Of a DNA stretch of 64,000 nucleotides, positions 55,918-64,000 are shown piece by piece. The notes under the pieces were generated by a model. The model was not told where the DNA came from. It was given only the letters and a program-made list of their open reading frames with translations, and did not search any database. The stretch spans positions 744,001 to 808,000 of the forward strand of contig NZ_LANS01000001.1 of NCBI RefSeq assembly GCF_000964685.1, in the 5' to 3' direction. Origin of the DNA: Anaplasma phagocytophilum str. Webster. Lineage in GTDB: Bacteria; Pseudomonadota; Alphaproteobacteria; Rickettsiales; Anaplasmataceae. Numbering within the stretch: the stretch's first letter is position 1; the number at the start of each line of letters is the position of its first letter. The position numbers and the translations under genes are program-made.

Positions 55918-56440
55918 CTTCTTAGTGAAGGTTTAGGTGTTGTTCCTTATGCTTGTGTTGGTTGAGGTGGTAACTTCGTTGGCGTGGTTGATGGCACACG
56001 TTGCACGATCCGTCCGTCTTTAACCCTGTATGCCCACAGCAAGTAACTAGGCAAAATTAGTGCTTTCTCACTCACGAAACAAACTACAATCAGAATTCTC
56101 CATACTTAGCAGGTCCGTACAGTGGCTTTATAATCTTACCTAGCATGAAATTACTTGTTATCTAGGAATCTCCTCTGAAACTTTCCAGAGGTTATCTGTT
56201 CTTAGAGAAAAAGCTAATCTGTGTCTAATACGGATGGTGTTTGGCATATCACGCTATAGATTAAAGGCTGGGTTGAGTTATCAGCTCTCTCCTGAAATCT
56301 CTGCCTTTGCGGGTGGCTTCTATCATCGCGTTGTTGGTGATGGTGTTTATGATGATCTGCCGGCTCAACGTCTTGTAGATGATACTAGTCCGGCGGGTCG
56401 TACTAAGGATACTGCTAAAACCAACATCTTCCATAGTTAA
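54979..56440 (+). pseudogene. p44: p44/msp2 full-length-type copy, broken
   Basis: Starts at MMSMAIVMAGNDVRAHDD; upstream in-frame codons resemble the family leader but a TGA precedes them and no ATG exists. The conserved N-domain, hypervariable region (DKVCRTRYDT, SLCGDIGH, NWPTSTGT) and 3' flank are intact. A TGA ends the frame after YACVG at 55965 where other copies read LGGNF. A MITE-like insertion (55997-56241) and a small deletion follow, then the C-domain to RLVDDTSPAGRTKD. Cannot make a full barrel. Confidence 0.88.
55997..56241 (+). mobile_element. MITE-like element, copy A, inside p44 pseudogene
   Basis: 245 bp bounded by TGGCA on each side (55992-55996 and 56242-56246), where intact p44 has one TGGGCA. 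Ends show an imperfect inverted repeat (left GCACGATCCGT; right, complemented, AACACCATCCGT). Homologous to copy B at 49771-50010 and at the same p44 site. Confidence 0.6.
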
Positions 56441-58238
56441 CGAAGAAATGTAGTATTTATTTCCTCAAGGTCTTGTCAGGTAGCGTGGTAAAGCTCTAAG
56501 CCTCTAATAGTAAGCCGCTGTACCCATACCCAGTAAATATAGGCCATTCACTTATAACAATGTAAATATGTGCCCGTCAATGAGAGCAACCAAATGTTTG
56601 GCGCTTTGGGAACACTGTGACTCAAGTATTGACGCTGTGCAGCAGCTCTCCACACTTCCTGCTGTACTTGCCACAACGGAATTTAGCTTGGTAGAGTATC
56701 ATCTTTCTCAAGACCCTTTGAAGATGTACTGCACCTAGGTTATCCTCCTTTGTCTCTACACTTTTATTGCACCATACGTGCACTAAAACCGTACCCATTT
56801 GGATTATTAGGGAACACCTACAATACGTCGGTCATGCTCTTCTTGAGTGCAATACTATCGAGTCAGTCCTTCTACGTAACAGTTTCGATACAGAATAATG
56901 TAGTTACTGATTTGAAGAAAGAAGCAGCATATCTCCTCACCGTTGTGTCATGTTTAATAGTTTCTGATTCGCATGCCATCTTCCCTACACAAAATATGAA
57001 AGAGGCAACCACTACTGCTGATTGGATGAATTAAGGATAACACTAACAAAGAAACAAATATCCTGCTTTCTACTTATCAGAGCATATTTCCCTGAACTAT
57101 CGCCGTTTTTTTATATTAAAGCCAATGGAACGCGCGGCCAACATTATTTGTGCTTACACATATATGCCAAAATATGAATCACAAGTACTGCACACACCTC
57201 ACAATTCTACTACGTGTATACACTGTGCCATATAAAGCAGCGACTATACATATCTGTATCTAAAAACGCCCTTATATTCTAGTTGGTAGGACGTCACAAT
57301 ATCTAGAAATTCAAAATTCCTTTGCTAATAATCGCTTGATGTCTTTCTGATACATAGAAAGAATACGAGCTTGCTTACAAGAACTACACCACCAAGGTTT
57401 TTGATATCCCTGTCTAATCTTTCAGGATAACCGCATTCTCATAGCCACTGGCATGACATACTTTTCATTATGCGTTATATCTAATAGCATTTTAATACTA
57501 CTTTTTTCTCCATGCCTTATTCGCTATTTGAATATTTTCTGCTACTGTACCAGAATTTTTGTCCATATCATTTTTAAATATAGCATCAGATTCTCTGACG
57601 TCCCACTACGCTATAAGATCACTAAGATTTTTAATCACTGCATGTGATGCAAAATATATGGTTATGCTCCGTGTTAAGTGACATCAGCGCCCCTTCACTG
57701 ATACCTTTTTGTGTACTCCGTATTGCGCAATTACCGGAGTGATTTTAAGCCCTTCTGGGCTACGTCGTCATTACGTGACGTCTATGACCTAGTGGGTGCA
57801 GGAAAACCGTACCACTGCTCTGAACAAACAGAGTTGAGTGCACTTCAAATGTATTTCGGTCTGCTTTTTAGGTTTCAGGGAATTTCTCACTTATGTAACC
57901 CACCCCATGAGTGAGATCATTATAGTAAAAAAGGTGCGCGACCATAGTCACACTTTCTGCATGACTGCATCACATCTCCTCTAATTTGTGTCTTGAGTTG
58001 AGACAGCCTCAAATGCTGGTACGTAAAAAGTGCTTTAGCAACCCGTAAGGGAGTGTGAAACAAATGCTGAACTCAGGTCCTGCTCCGATCATTCACACCT
58101 ATACACGGTGCTCACAGTTGTATTACAGGATACTTTTTTCTCCCGTTAACACTACGCACTTTCATACCACCATATCAGCCACAATTGTACCTCAGCATCC
58201 CCTTACGTGTACATATTTGTACTACATTTTTGACGACA
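56441..58238. other. 1.8-kb region without supported gene
   Basis: AT-rich, with scattered short ORFs (for example 56750-57034, 94 codons) of no recognisable family. No strong repeats. Looks like decayed DNA between the p44 pseudogene and acnA. Confidence 0.45.
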
Positions 58239-60860
58239 TTACATTTGACCTGTCACCATCCTATTTAAAACATAATGGAGCACACCACCGCAAGAAAGAT
58301 AATCAACTTCTATCGCAGTATTCACCGCGCATACAAGTGCTATAGTTTTCACAGTCCCATCGCTTTTTCGCACTTCACACTTTATCTCCTTTCTTGCTCC
58401 TATTTCACCATACAAAGTCAGAGTCTCGTTCCCTGAAAACATACTCCGGGATTCATCCTTGAAAATTAGTGGCAAAACACCCATCCCGACAAGATTTGAC
58501 CTATGTATACGCTCGAAGCTTTCGGCTATAACTGCGACCAATCCCAAAAGTAAAGTACCTTTGGCAGCCCAATCCCTACTAGATCCAGTACCATATTCCT
58601 TACCTGCTATTATAACCAGAGGAGTATTTTCCTCGGAGTAACGCATGGCCGCATCAAAAATTGGCAAAACTTCCTGTGAAGGATAATGACGTGTAAATCC
58701 ACCCTCTACACCAGATAACATCTCGTTTTTTATACGTATATTTGCGAATGTACCGCGTATCATTACATTGTGATTCCCGCGTCTTGAGCCATAAGAATTG
58801 AAATCACCCTCTTTAACCCCACTCTGCAGGAGAAATTTACCCGCTGGACTCTCAGCAGCAATATTCCCTGCAGGAGAAATATGATCAGTGGTTATGCTAT
58901 CACCCAATAGCATGAGCACTCTTGCAGAGTTACATTTTAACGCGTTACCTTCAATATTCTTCTGCTTCGTTTCAGCCTCTGTGAAGTACGGAGGTAGCTG
59001 TACATAGGTACTTTCAGCGCTCCAACTATAGGTGACATCTCCCTTTGATTCTACTCTCTGCCATATAGCATCTCCTAAAAACACATCGGAGTATTTTCTG
59101 ACAAACATATCACGAGATATAAACTTATTCACTATCTCAGCTATTTCCTCAGTAGTAGGCCATAGATCCTGCATATACACCGGTTTGCCCTGCGCATCTT
59201 CACATATAGGATCCTTGGTAACATCGATTAATACTGTACCACTCAAGGAAAAGATCACAACCAAAGGAGGTGACGCCAAAAAGTTAGCTTTTACTGAAGG
59301 ATGTATCCTACCTTCAAAGTTCCTATTCCCAGATAACACTGAAGCAACAAGCAAATTATTGCTTTGCACACATTCTTCTATTTCCTTTGATAGCGGCCCC
59401 GAATTACCTATACACGTAGCACATCCATAGCCAACAATGTTAAATCCTAGAAGATTCAAATCGTCTTGAAGACCCGAAATCTTAAGATACTCAGCTACAA
59501 CCTGAGAACCTGGAGTAAGAGAAGTCTTCACCCATGGCTTAGTCTTTAAACCCAACTTTCTTGCCTTACGTGCAACAATTCCCGCCGCCACCATGACATA
59601 CGGATTGGAAGTGTTGGTACAGCTAGTAATAGCCGCCACTACAACATCACCATTTTTCACAGGCAAGTGCGAGTCTTCTCCAAATGTGCTCACCGGCAAC
59701 GAATTTGGTATTTGAGCCAGGAAAAGCTTATCCTGGGGCCTTTTAGGTCCCGCAACTACAGGCAGTATATCTTCTAAGTTTAGGGTTAACTTTTCCGAAT
59801 ACGATACCTCGCAATTATCGCACCACAGACCTTGCGTCCGCATATACTGCTCTACGACACCCAGATACTCCCTATCACGACCAGTGACATAAAGATAATC
59901 TAATGTACTTTGATCAAATGGAAAGAATCCACAGGTTGCACCATATTCAGGCGCCATATTTGCGACGGTAGCCCGATCATACGCAGACAGATTTTTCAGT
60001 CCTTCACCATAAAACTCAACAAATTTCCCTACTACCTTCCGGCTTCGCAGTATTTCTGTAATGGTCAACACCATATCTGTAGCAGTTACACCCTCTTTGA
60101 GCGCGCCGAGTATTTCAAACCCTACAACTTCAGGGACAGACATCACAATGGGCTGCCCAAGCATCGCTGCTTCAGCTTCTATGCCACCGACACCCCAACC
60201 AAGAACTGATATCCCATTAATCATCGTGGTATGGCTATCCGTCCCAATCAGAGTATCTGGATACAAAACGCCCTGATGATTCCACACAACTTTGGCTAAA
60301 TATTCAAGATTTACCTGGTGACATATACCAGTACCTGGAGGAACAACTCGTAAATTTCTGAATGCCTGCTGGCTCCATTTGAGAAATTGATATCGCTCTA
60401 GATTACGTGACATCTCAAGCGCAACATTTTCAGCTAATGCGCCTTCTGTCCCAGAGAAATCCACTTGCAATGAGTGGTCTACAACAAGATCAACGGGTAT
60501 TCTAGGATTTATAATGCTAGGATCTTTCCCCTGCGCCTTCACAAAATCCCGCATTGACGCAAGATCAACCAAAGCTGGTACGCCTGTAAAATCCTGCATC
60601 ATTACCCTAGCGGGCATGAAGTTCACTTCACAAGAATCTCCCCCACTTACACACGCAGCAAACCGTTCTATATCAGGGAGTTTAACATGTAGACCGTCTT
60701 CATTTCGAAGTAAGTTCTCCAGCAAAATCCTGTAAACAAATGGCACGCTAGCGATATCCAGACCCAGCTTCTGACATGCTAAATCTAGCGCGTAATAATC
60801 GTAGGATACCCCAGCAACACACAACTTTTTTCGTACTTGCAAAGTATCCAAACACGTCAT
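58239..60860 (-). CDS. acnA: Aconitate hydratase A
   Basis: Fe-S enzyme interconverting citrate and isocitrate, the step before icd. 873 residues from ATG 60860, chosen over GTG 60884 because a perfect AGGAGG lies 6 bp upstream. Cluster cysteines are in AITSCTNTSNP and YGCATCIGNSGPL. IGTDSHTTMINGISVLGWGV binds substrate. The C-terminal swivel domain shows GDSITTDHISPAGNI, GSRRGNHNVMIRGTFANIR, GKEYGTGSSRDWAAKG and ERIHRSNLVGMGVLPL. It sits alone between the two arms of inverted repeat B. Confidence 0.96.
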   Translation of the reverse strand: MTCLDTLQVRKKLCVAGVSYDYYALDLACQKLGLDIASVPFVYRILLENLLRNEDGLHVKLPDIERFAACVSGGDSCEVNFMPARVMMQDFTGVPALVDLASMRDFVKAQGKDPSIINPRIPVDLVVDHSLQVDFSGTEGALAENVALEMSRNLERYQFLKWSQQAFRNLRVVPPGTGICHQVNLEYLAKVVWNHQGVLYPDTLIGTDSHTTMINGISVLGWGVGGIEAEAAMLGQPIVMSVPEVVGFEILGALKEGVTATDMVLTITEILRSRKVVGKFVEFYGEGLKNLSAYDRATVANMAPEYGATCGFFPFDQSTLDYLYVTGRDREYLGVVEQYMRTQGLWCDNCEVSYSEKLTLNLEDILPVVAGPKRPQDKLFLAQIPNSLPVSTFGEDSHLPVKNGDVVVAAITSCTNTSNPYVMVAAGIVARKARKLGLKTKPWVKTSLTPGSQVVAEYLKISGLQDDLNLLGFNIVGYGCATCIGNSGPLSKEIEECVQSNNLLVASVLSGNRNFEGRIHPSVKANFLASPPLVVIFSLSGTVLIDVTKDPICEDAQGKPVYMQDLWPTTEEIAEIVNKFISRDMFVRKYSDVFLGDAIWQRVESKGDVTYSWSAESTYVQLPPYFTEAETKQKNIEGNALKCNSARVLMLLGDSITTDHISPAGNIAAESPAGKFLLQSGVKEGDFNSYGSRRGNHNVMIRGTFANIRIKNEMLSGVEGGFTRHYPSQEVLPIFDAAMRYSEENTPLVIIAGKEYGTGSSRDWAAKGTLLLGLVAVIAESFERIHRSNLVGMGVLPLIFKDESRSMFSGNETLTLYGEIGARKEIKCEVRKSDGTVKTIALVCAVNTAIEVDYLSCGGVLHYVLNRMVTGQM

Positions 60861-61300
60861 ATGCAACCTCCTTTCACGCAACACCTGAGTATTCCCCCGC
60901 GGTTAAGTAACCCTGAAGACAGCAACCACCTGCTCTACCTGGCGGAAACATATTACAACGGCAACATGAAAGTAATTTCCTTAGGCCTACCATGAGCACA
61001 CACCGCACACTAGCGCCTACCTGGAATGCAGCACAACCCAGAGGATGAGATTGACAAACACTTATACAAAGTCAAGCCATTACCCACCTCCACACGCAAA
61101 AACACCCAAGTACTCGCTCGCAGCTCTTTGTGGCGAATATCAGAACAACAAAACAAAAACCACCGCATTTTGTTCTTCTATACCTAGCCAAACGGTTTAT
61201 GTCCATCTTTTCCGCGTACTCACCGTTATTCCTGTATATAAAATCTCATAAATTTCTTAACTTATATTCTAATATTCTTTACTTACCATTAATTTAAAAT
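60861..61300. other. Upstream region of acnA, no gene seen
   Basis: Contains the acnA AGGAGG ribosome binding site (about 60866-60873, minus strand). No other feature could be supported between acnA and the p44 arm. Confidence 0.5.
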
Positions 61301-62239
61301 ATCATAACAAGCATTAACCATAACAGAAGTAGAAGAAACCGCCCTAATTTCAACAACTTCTCCACCTTCAATAGTTTTAGCTAGTAACCCTGCTACTATG
61401 GTTTTTTCTTCAGTGGTAAGCTTTGTGAGGTCTTTAGCGACAGCTTCGGCGTTGTCGTTAGTAGAAGATCCAGTTCCTGTGGAAGTTGGCCAGTTCTGAC
61501 TACCATTACCCAATGTTGCACTAATAAAGTTTTTTAGAACCTGTGGCGTAGTACTATGACCACTTGTCACGGTACTGTGACCTATGTCCCCACAAAGTGA
61601 CGTATCATTCTTAGATGCACTTCCCTTGTCAGTAGTCTTGGCATACTTTGCATAATGATCTTTTTTGGCCGTATCGTATCTCGTCCTACAAACCTTGTCC
61701 CCAATCGTAGAATTAGAAATCTCCACGGCCTTAGCAAACTGAACAAAGTCTTTCCCCGAGGTTTTAGCAAGAGCAGCGGCAAGGTTATCAGTCTGTCCAG
61801 TAACAACATCATAAGCTAACTCCTTAGCTAGTAGATATACTGTATCAGCTTCATCTTCCTTACTACCACTATCTCTAATACCCTTGGTCTTGAAGCGCTC
61901 GTAACCAATCTCAAGCTCAACCCTGGCACCACCAATACCATAACCAACACTGCCTTCCATAGCTACAAGCATGTTGTCCTTAAACCCAATCCGAGGATCA
62001 GGTGTGTTCCAGTCAAACTTGTGTGACTCAAGCTTTACACTCTTTCCATCCTTTAAGTATGGATATACTGCCTTTGTCTCTCCGTTACTCTCCCTTATAC
62101 TAAAATCTCTTATCTTGCTAAACGCTGGACTGTAATCCAAGCCAACATAGAAATATCCCGCTCCACCAGTTTCCAAAGCGCTAACGTCATCATGAGCCCT
62201 GACATCATTCCCAGCCATGACTATAGCCATCGACATCAT
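61289..62239 (-). pseudogene. p44: p44/msp2 copy truncated at inverted-repeat edge
   Basis: Identical in protein sequence to the 54979 copy from MMSMAIV through the hypervariable region to VNACYD, then ends ILN and stop where the repeat ends at 61301. The conserved C-domain is absent. The start region is the same, without an upstream ATG. Confidence 0.9.
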
Positions 62240-62875
62240 TATGCTTCCTAATAATAGCTTACGTCTAATAATGACAGTGGTATCCAGATTTGGTTTACAG
62301 CTTTGAGAGCATATTCATATGTGTTGCCCATGTGTAGAGAAACCCAATTTCGAACATCCATGCCTAACAACCGAGTCTAACATCGCATCGCTTCGCAACT
62401 ATTATTACTTGCCGCTGTATCAGAGTTTTTCATGTAATGCGTTCTGCAGTAGCAAATGGTTGTTTCTTTTTGAAAGTGGGATGGTTACGGAAGGAAAATG
62501 ATATTTTCCATCTGTACACAAGATAATACCTGCAATAGGCTTCTAGATAATCAAGTGCAGGTTATACGTGCAGCTAATGAGAAATACTGACAGTAAGTGG
62601 GGTTGAGTACATTTCAGTGATCGCTCACTATCATCACCCATAATAAAGAGGCATTGATGTACAATTTACTAATGCGAAGCATCTTATGGACCATCACATG
62701 CTGATAACGTACTTAAAATAAAAACAGGTACTCAATTCTAAACCGTATGCTGTGGTAAACTAACAGCGTGCCGATATAGACTATTAGGGTTTTACTAAGA
62801 AGATACATAGGAACAGCAGTCCTTATTCCTGATGTTGACCTATGCCTTAAATCCCGGTGCTGCTTCTGATTACAC
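61301..62875 (-). repeat. Inverted repeat B, right arm (1575 bp)
   Basis: Opposite-strand partner of 54343-55917. Spacer between the arms is about 5.4 kb and contains the 3' part of a p44 pseudogene, a decayed region and acnA. Confidence 0.92.
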
Positions 62876-63463
62876 CATAATTTTTTATACGTCAGTAGGG
62901 ACGTATTTGTGCTATATGGACTTTTGTGCATCTACAGTAACAATATATAGGGCTGAGTATACAGAGGCGTATAGCTATTGCTTTTCTAGCAATGGTGGGT
63001 TTTATATACCATTTTTCAGGGCACATAGAGGTTTTTGGAGTTAGTGTTGCTTCAAGACGTTTCAGGTATCTCCTCTTACGACTCTGCTACTTTGAGAGTA
63101 AGATGTGCTTGAATCCGTAGTTTTGATGTAAAACTATATGCACTGTACCGCCCATAAGTGAGAAACATGGTGATAGATTTACATGAGCATACTTGCGGCA
63201 TTTACGATAAAGCAAGGCGAAAGATTGACGCAATAACACTGTATGCCACCTATCTTTTCGGCTTTTAGATTCTATACCGAACCTTTTGTCGCTTGCGCCG
63301 CCTATGCATATGCAGCTACCATTTTCTGCATTAACACGACATCTGTAATTGTTTGAAAGACAACGTTGCCAGTAATTATCTAAGGCACTACATTGATGAC
63401 TAGTAAGCCTCAGCAGCACAGTACTGTCACATTTAAAGAAAATCCCTGTGAAAAGCACTTCAG
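62876..63463. other. 588-bp region without supported gene
   Basis: Lies between the repeat arm and gatC. A 123-codon minus-strand ORF (63087-63458) is cysteine-containing but unrecognised and is not called. Confidence 0.4.
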
Positions 63464-63796
63464 CTATTCAACAACTTTTTTTACGACGAAAAACCCCATT
63501 TCAGCACTAGATGCATTACGGAGGATCTGATCTCGCATATCACCTTCGTGTACTTCATCTTGACGCAGTGGCAAAACACTATGCACCCCACCATGTAGTA
63601 CGGGATCAACATCAGTGGTATCTACCTCTGCCAACATACCAAACCACGAAACGACATCACCAAGCTGTCTGCAATATGTATCAACTTCTTCTTCAGGGAT
63701 CTGCAACCGCACAAGCTTTGACACTCTAGCCAACTCGTCACGGCTTACACTTACATGTGTATTGTTAGCTTCTTCAGGCTTCAACTCTTCCTCCAT
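63464..63796 (-). CDS. gatC: Asp/Glu-tRNA amidotransferase subunit C
   Basis: Small subunit of the GatCAB complex that forms Gln-tRNA(Gln) (and Asn-tRNA(Asn)) by transamidation. 110 residues. The family pattern is visible: VSRDELARVSKLVRLQIPEE near the N-terminus, then LGDVVSWFGMLAEVDTTDVD, PVLHG and VLPLRQDEVHEGD. The start overlaps the end of the upstream gene by 16 bp, so translation is probably coupled. Confidence 0.93.
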   Translation of the reverse strand: MEEELKPEEANNTHVSVSRDELARVSKLVRLQIPEEEVDTYCRQLGDVVSWFGMLAEVDTTDVDPVLHGGVHSVLPLRQDEVHEGDMRDQILRNASSAEMGFFVVKKVVE

Positions 63797-64000
63797 ACAG
63801 CGTGGGAAAGCAAATAGTCGCTTAATAACCTGTCAACAGAGAGCACTTTGATCTTTTCCGGTAAATTCACCCTATCAGGGTTGTGAATTGTATCGGTGAT
63901 GACCAAGGAATCCAACTCAGCAGTTCCAATAGCATCAATAGCTCGACCAGATAATACACCATGCGTTATGAAGCTATGCACACTGATAGCACCACGAGTC
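63781..64000 (-). CDS. prs: Ribose-phosphate pyrophosphokinase, C-terminal part
   Basis: Partial gene running off the right edge of the window; only the last 72 codons are present. RGAISVHSFITHGVLSGRA and LDSLVITDTI followed by KIKVLSVDRLLSDYL match the C-terminal part of phosphoribosyl-pyrophosphate synthetase, which makes PRPP for nucleotide synthesis. Its last 16 bp overlap gatC. Confidence 0.85.
   Translation of the reverse strand, partial: TRGAISVHSFITHGVLSGRAIDAIGTAELDSLVITDTIHNPDRVNLPEKIKVLSVDRLLSDYLLSHAVWRKS

Noticed and set aside
56750-57034. 94-codon ORF in the 56.4-58.2 kb region
   Set aside because: No family, no clear RBS, and similar random ORFs occur throughout this decayed stretch.

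Overview
This window is very probably from Anaplasma phagocytophilum or a close Anaplasma. The AT-rich sequence carries many copies and fragments of the msp2/p44 outer-membrane protein family. It also holds a tandem array of virB2 pilin genes beside a divergent virB4, and short alphaproteobacterial housekeeping blocks separated by decayed DNA. That combination is typical of this obligate intracellular tick-borne genus. The species call rests on recognising the p44 signal region (MMSMAIVMAGNDVRA) and its conserved flanks, not on a database search.

Layout. 0.4-5.1 kb: icd, recJ, ftsA (+). 5.3-7.1 kb: a p44 donor fragment and a nearly full p44 (-). 7.1-12.9 kb: grxC (-), ribF, lspA, a pair of M16 peptidases and a four-helix membrane protein (+). 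13.9-15.7 kb: a second p44 plus donor fragment (+), an inverted copy of the 5.7-7.0 kb block. 16.0-21.4 kb: a giant secreted protein with a glycine-rich domain and seven repeats of about 125 residues. 21.8-22.6 kb: p44 fragment. 23.6-25.7 kb: membrane protein, then ctaG and rnc (-). 27.0-30.5 kb: hflK-hflC-htrA operon (-). 31.2-41.5 kb: nine virB2 paralogs, four of them in a tandem repeat of about 1.23 kb with hairpins between units. 41.7-44.1 kb: a virB4 paralog with degenerate nucleotide-binding motifs. 45.3-48.7 kb: a second large secreted protein related to the 16 kb gene. 49.5-52.3 kb: three p44 pseudogenes or donor cassettes (-). 52.6-54.2 kb: apaG (-) and purK (+). 54.3-56.4 kb and 61.3-62.9 kb: p44 copies inside a 1575-bp inverted repeat that flanks acnA (-). 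63.5-64.0 kb: gatC and the end of a phosphoribosyl-pyrophosphate synthetase gene (-).

How it works together. The p44 pieces mostly lack start codons or the C-terminal beta-strand. They look like a donor library for antigenic variation by gene conversion, and no expression locus is visible here. The virB2 array keeps an identical hydrophobic core with variable ends, which suggests a variable type IV secretion pilin. The virB4 next to it seems unable to hydrolyse ATP, so it may be structural. The large secreted protein just after virB4 and its paralog at 16 kb may be surface or secretion-associated factors (inference).

Most striking observations: the giant repeat protein and its virB-linked paralog; the VirB4 without Walker motifs; a short MITE-like element of about 240 bp found at the same site in two p44 pseudogenes; and two inverted p44 duplications flanking housekeeping blocks.
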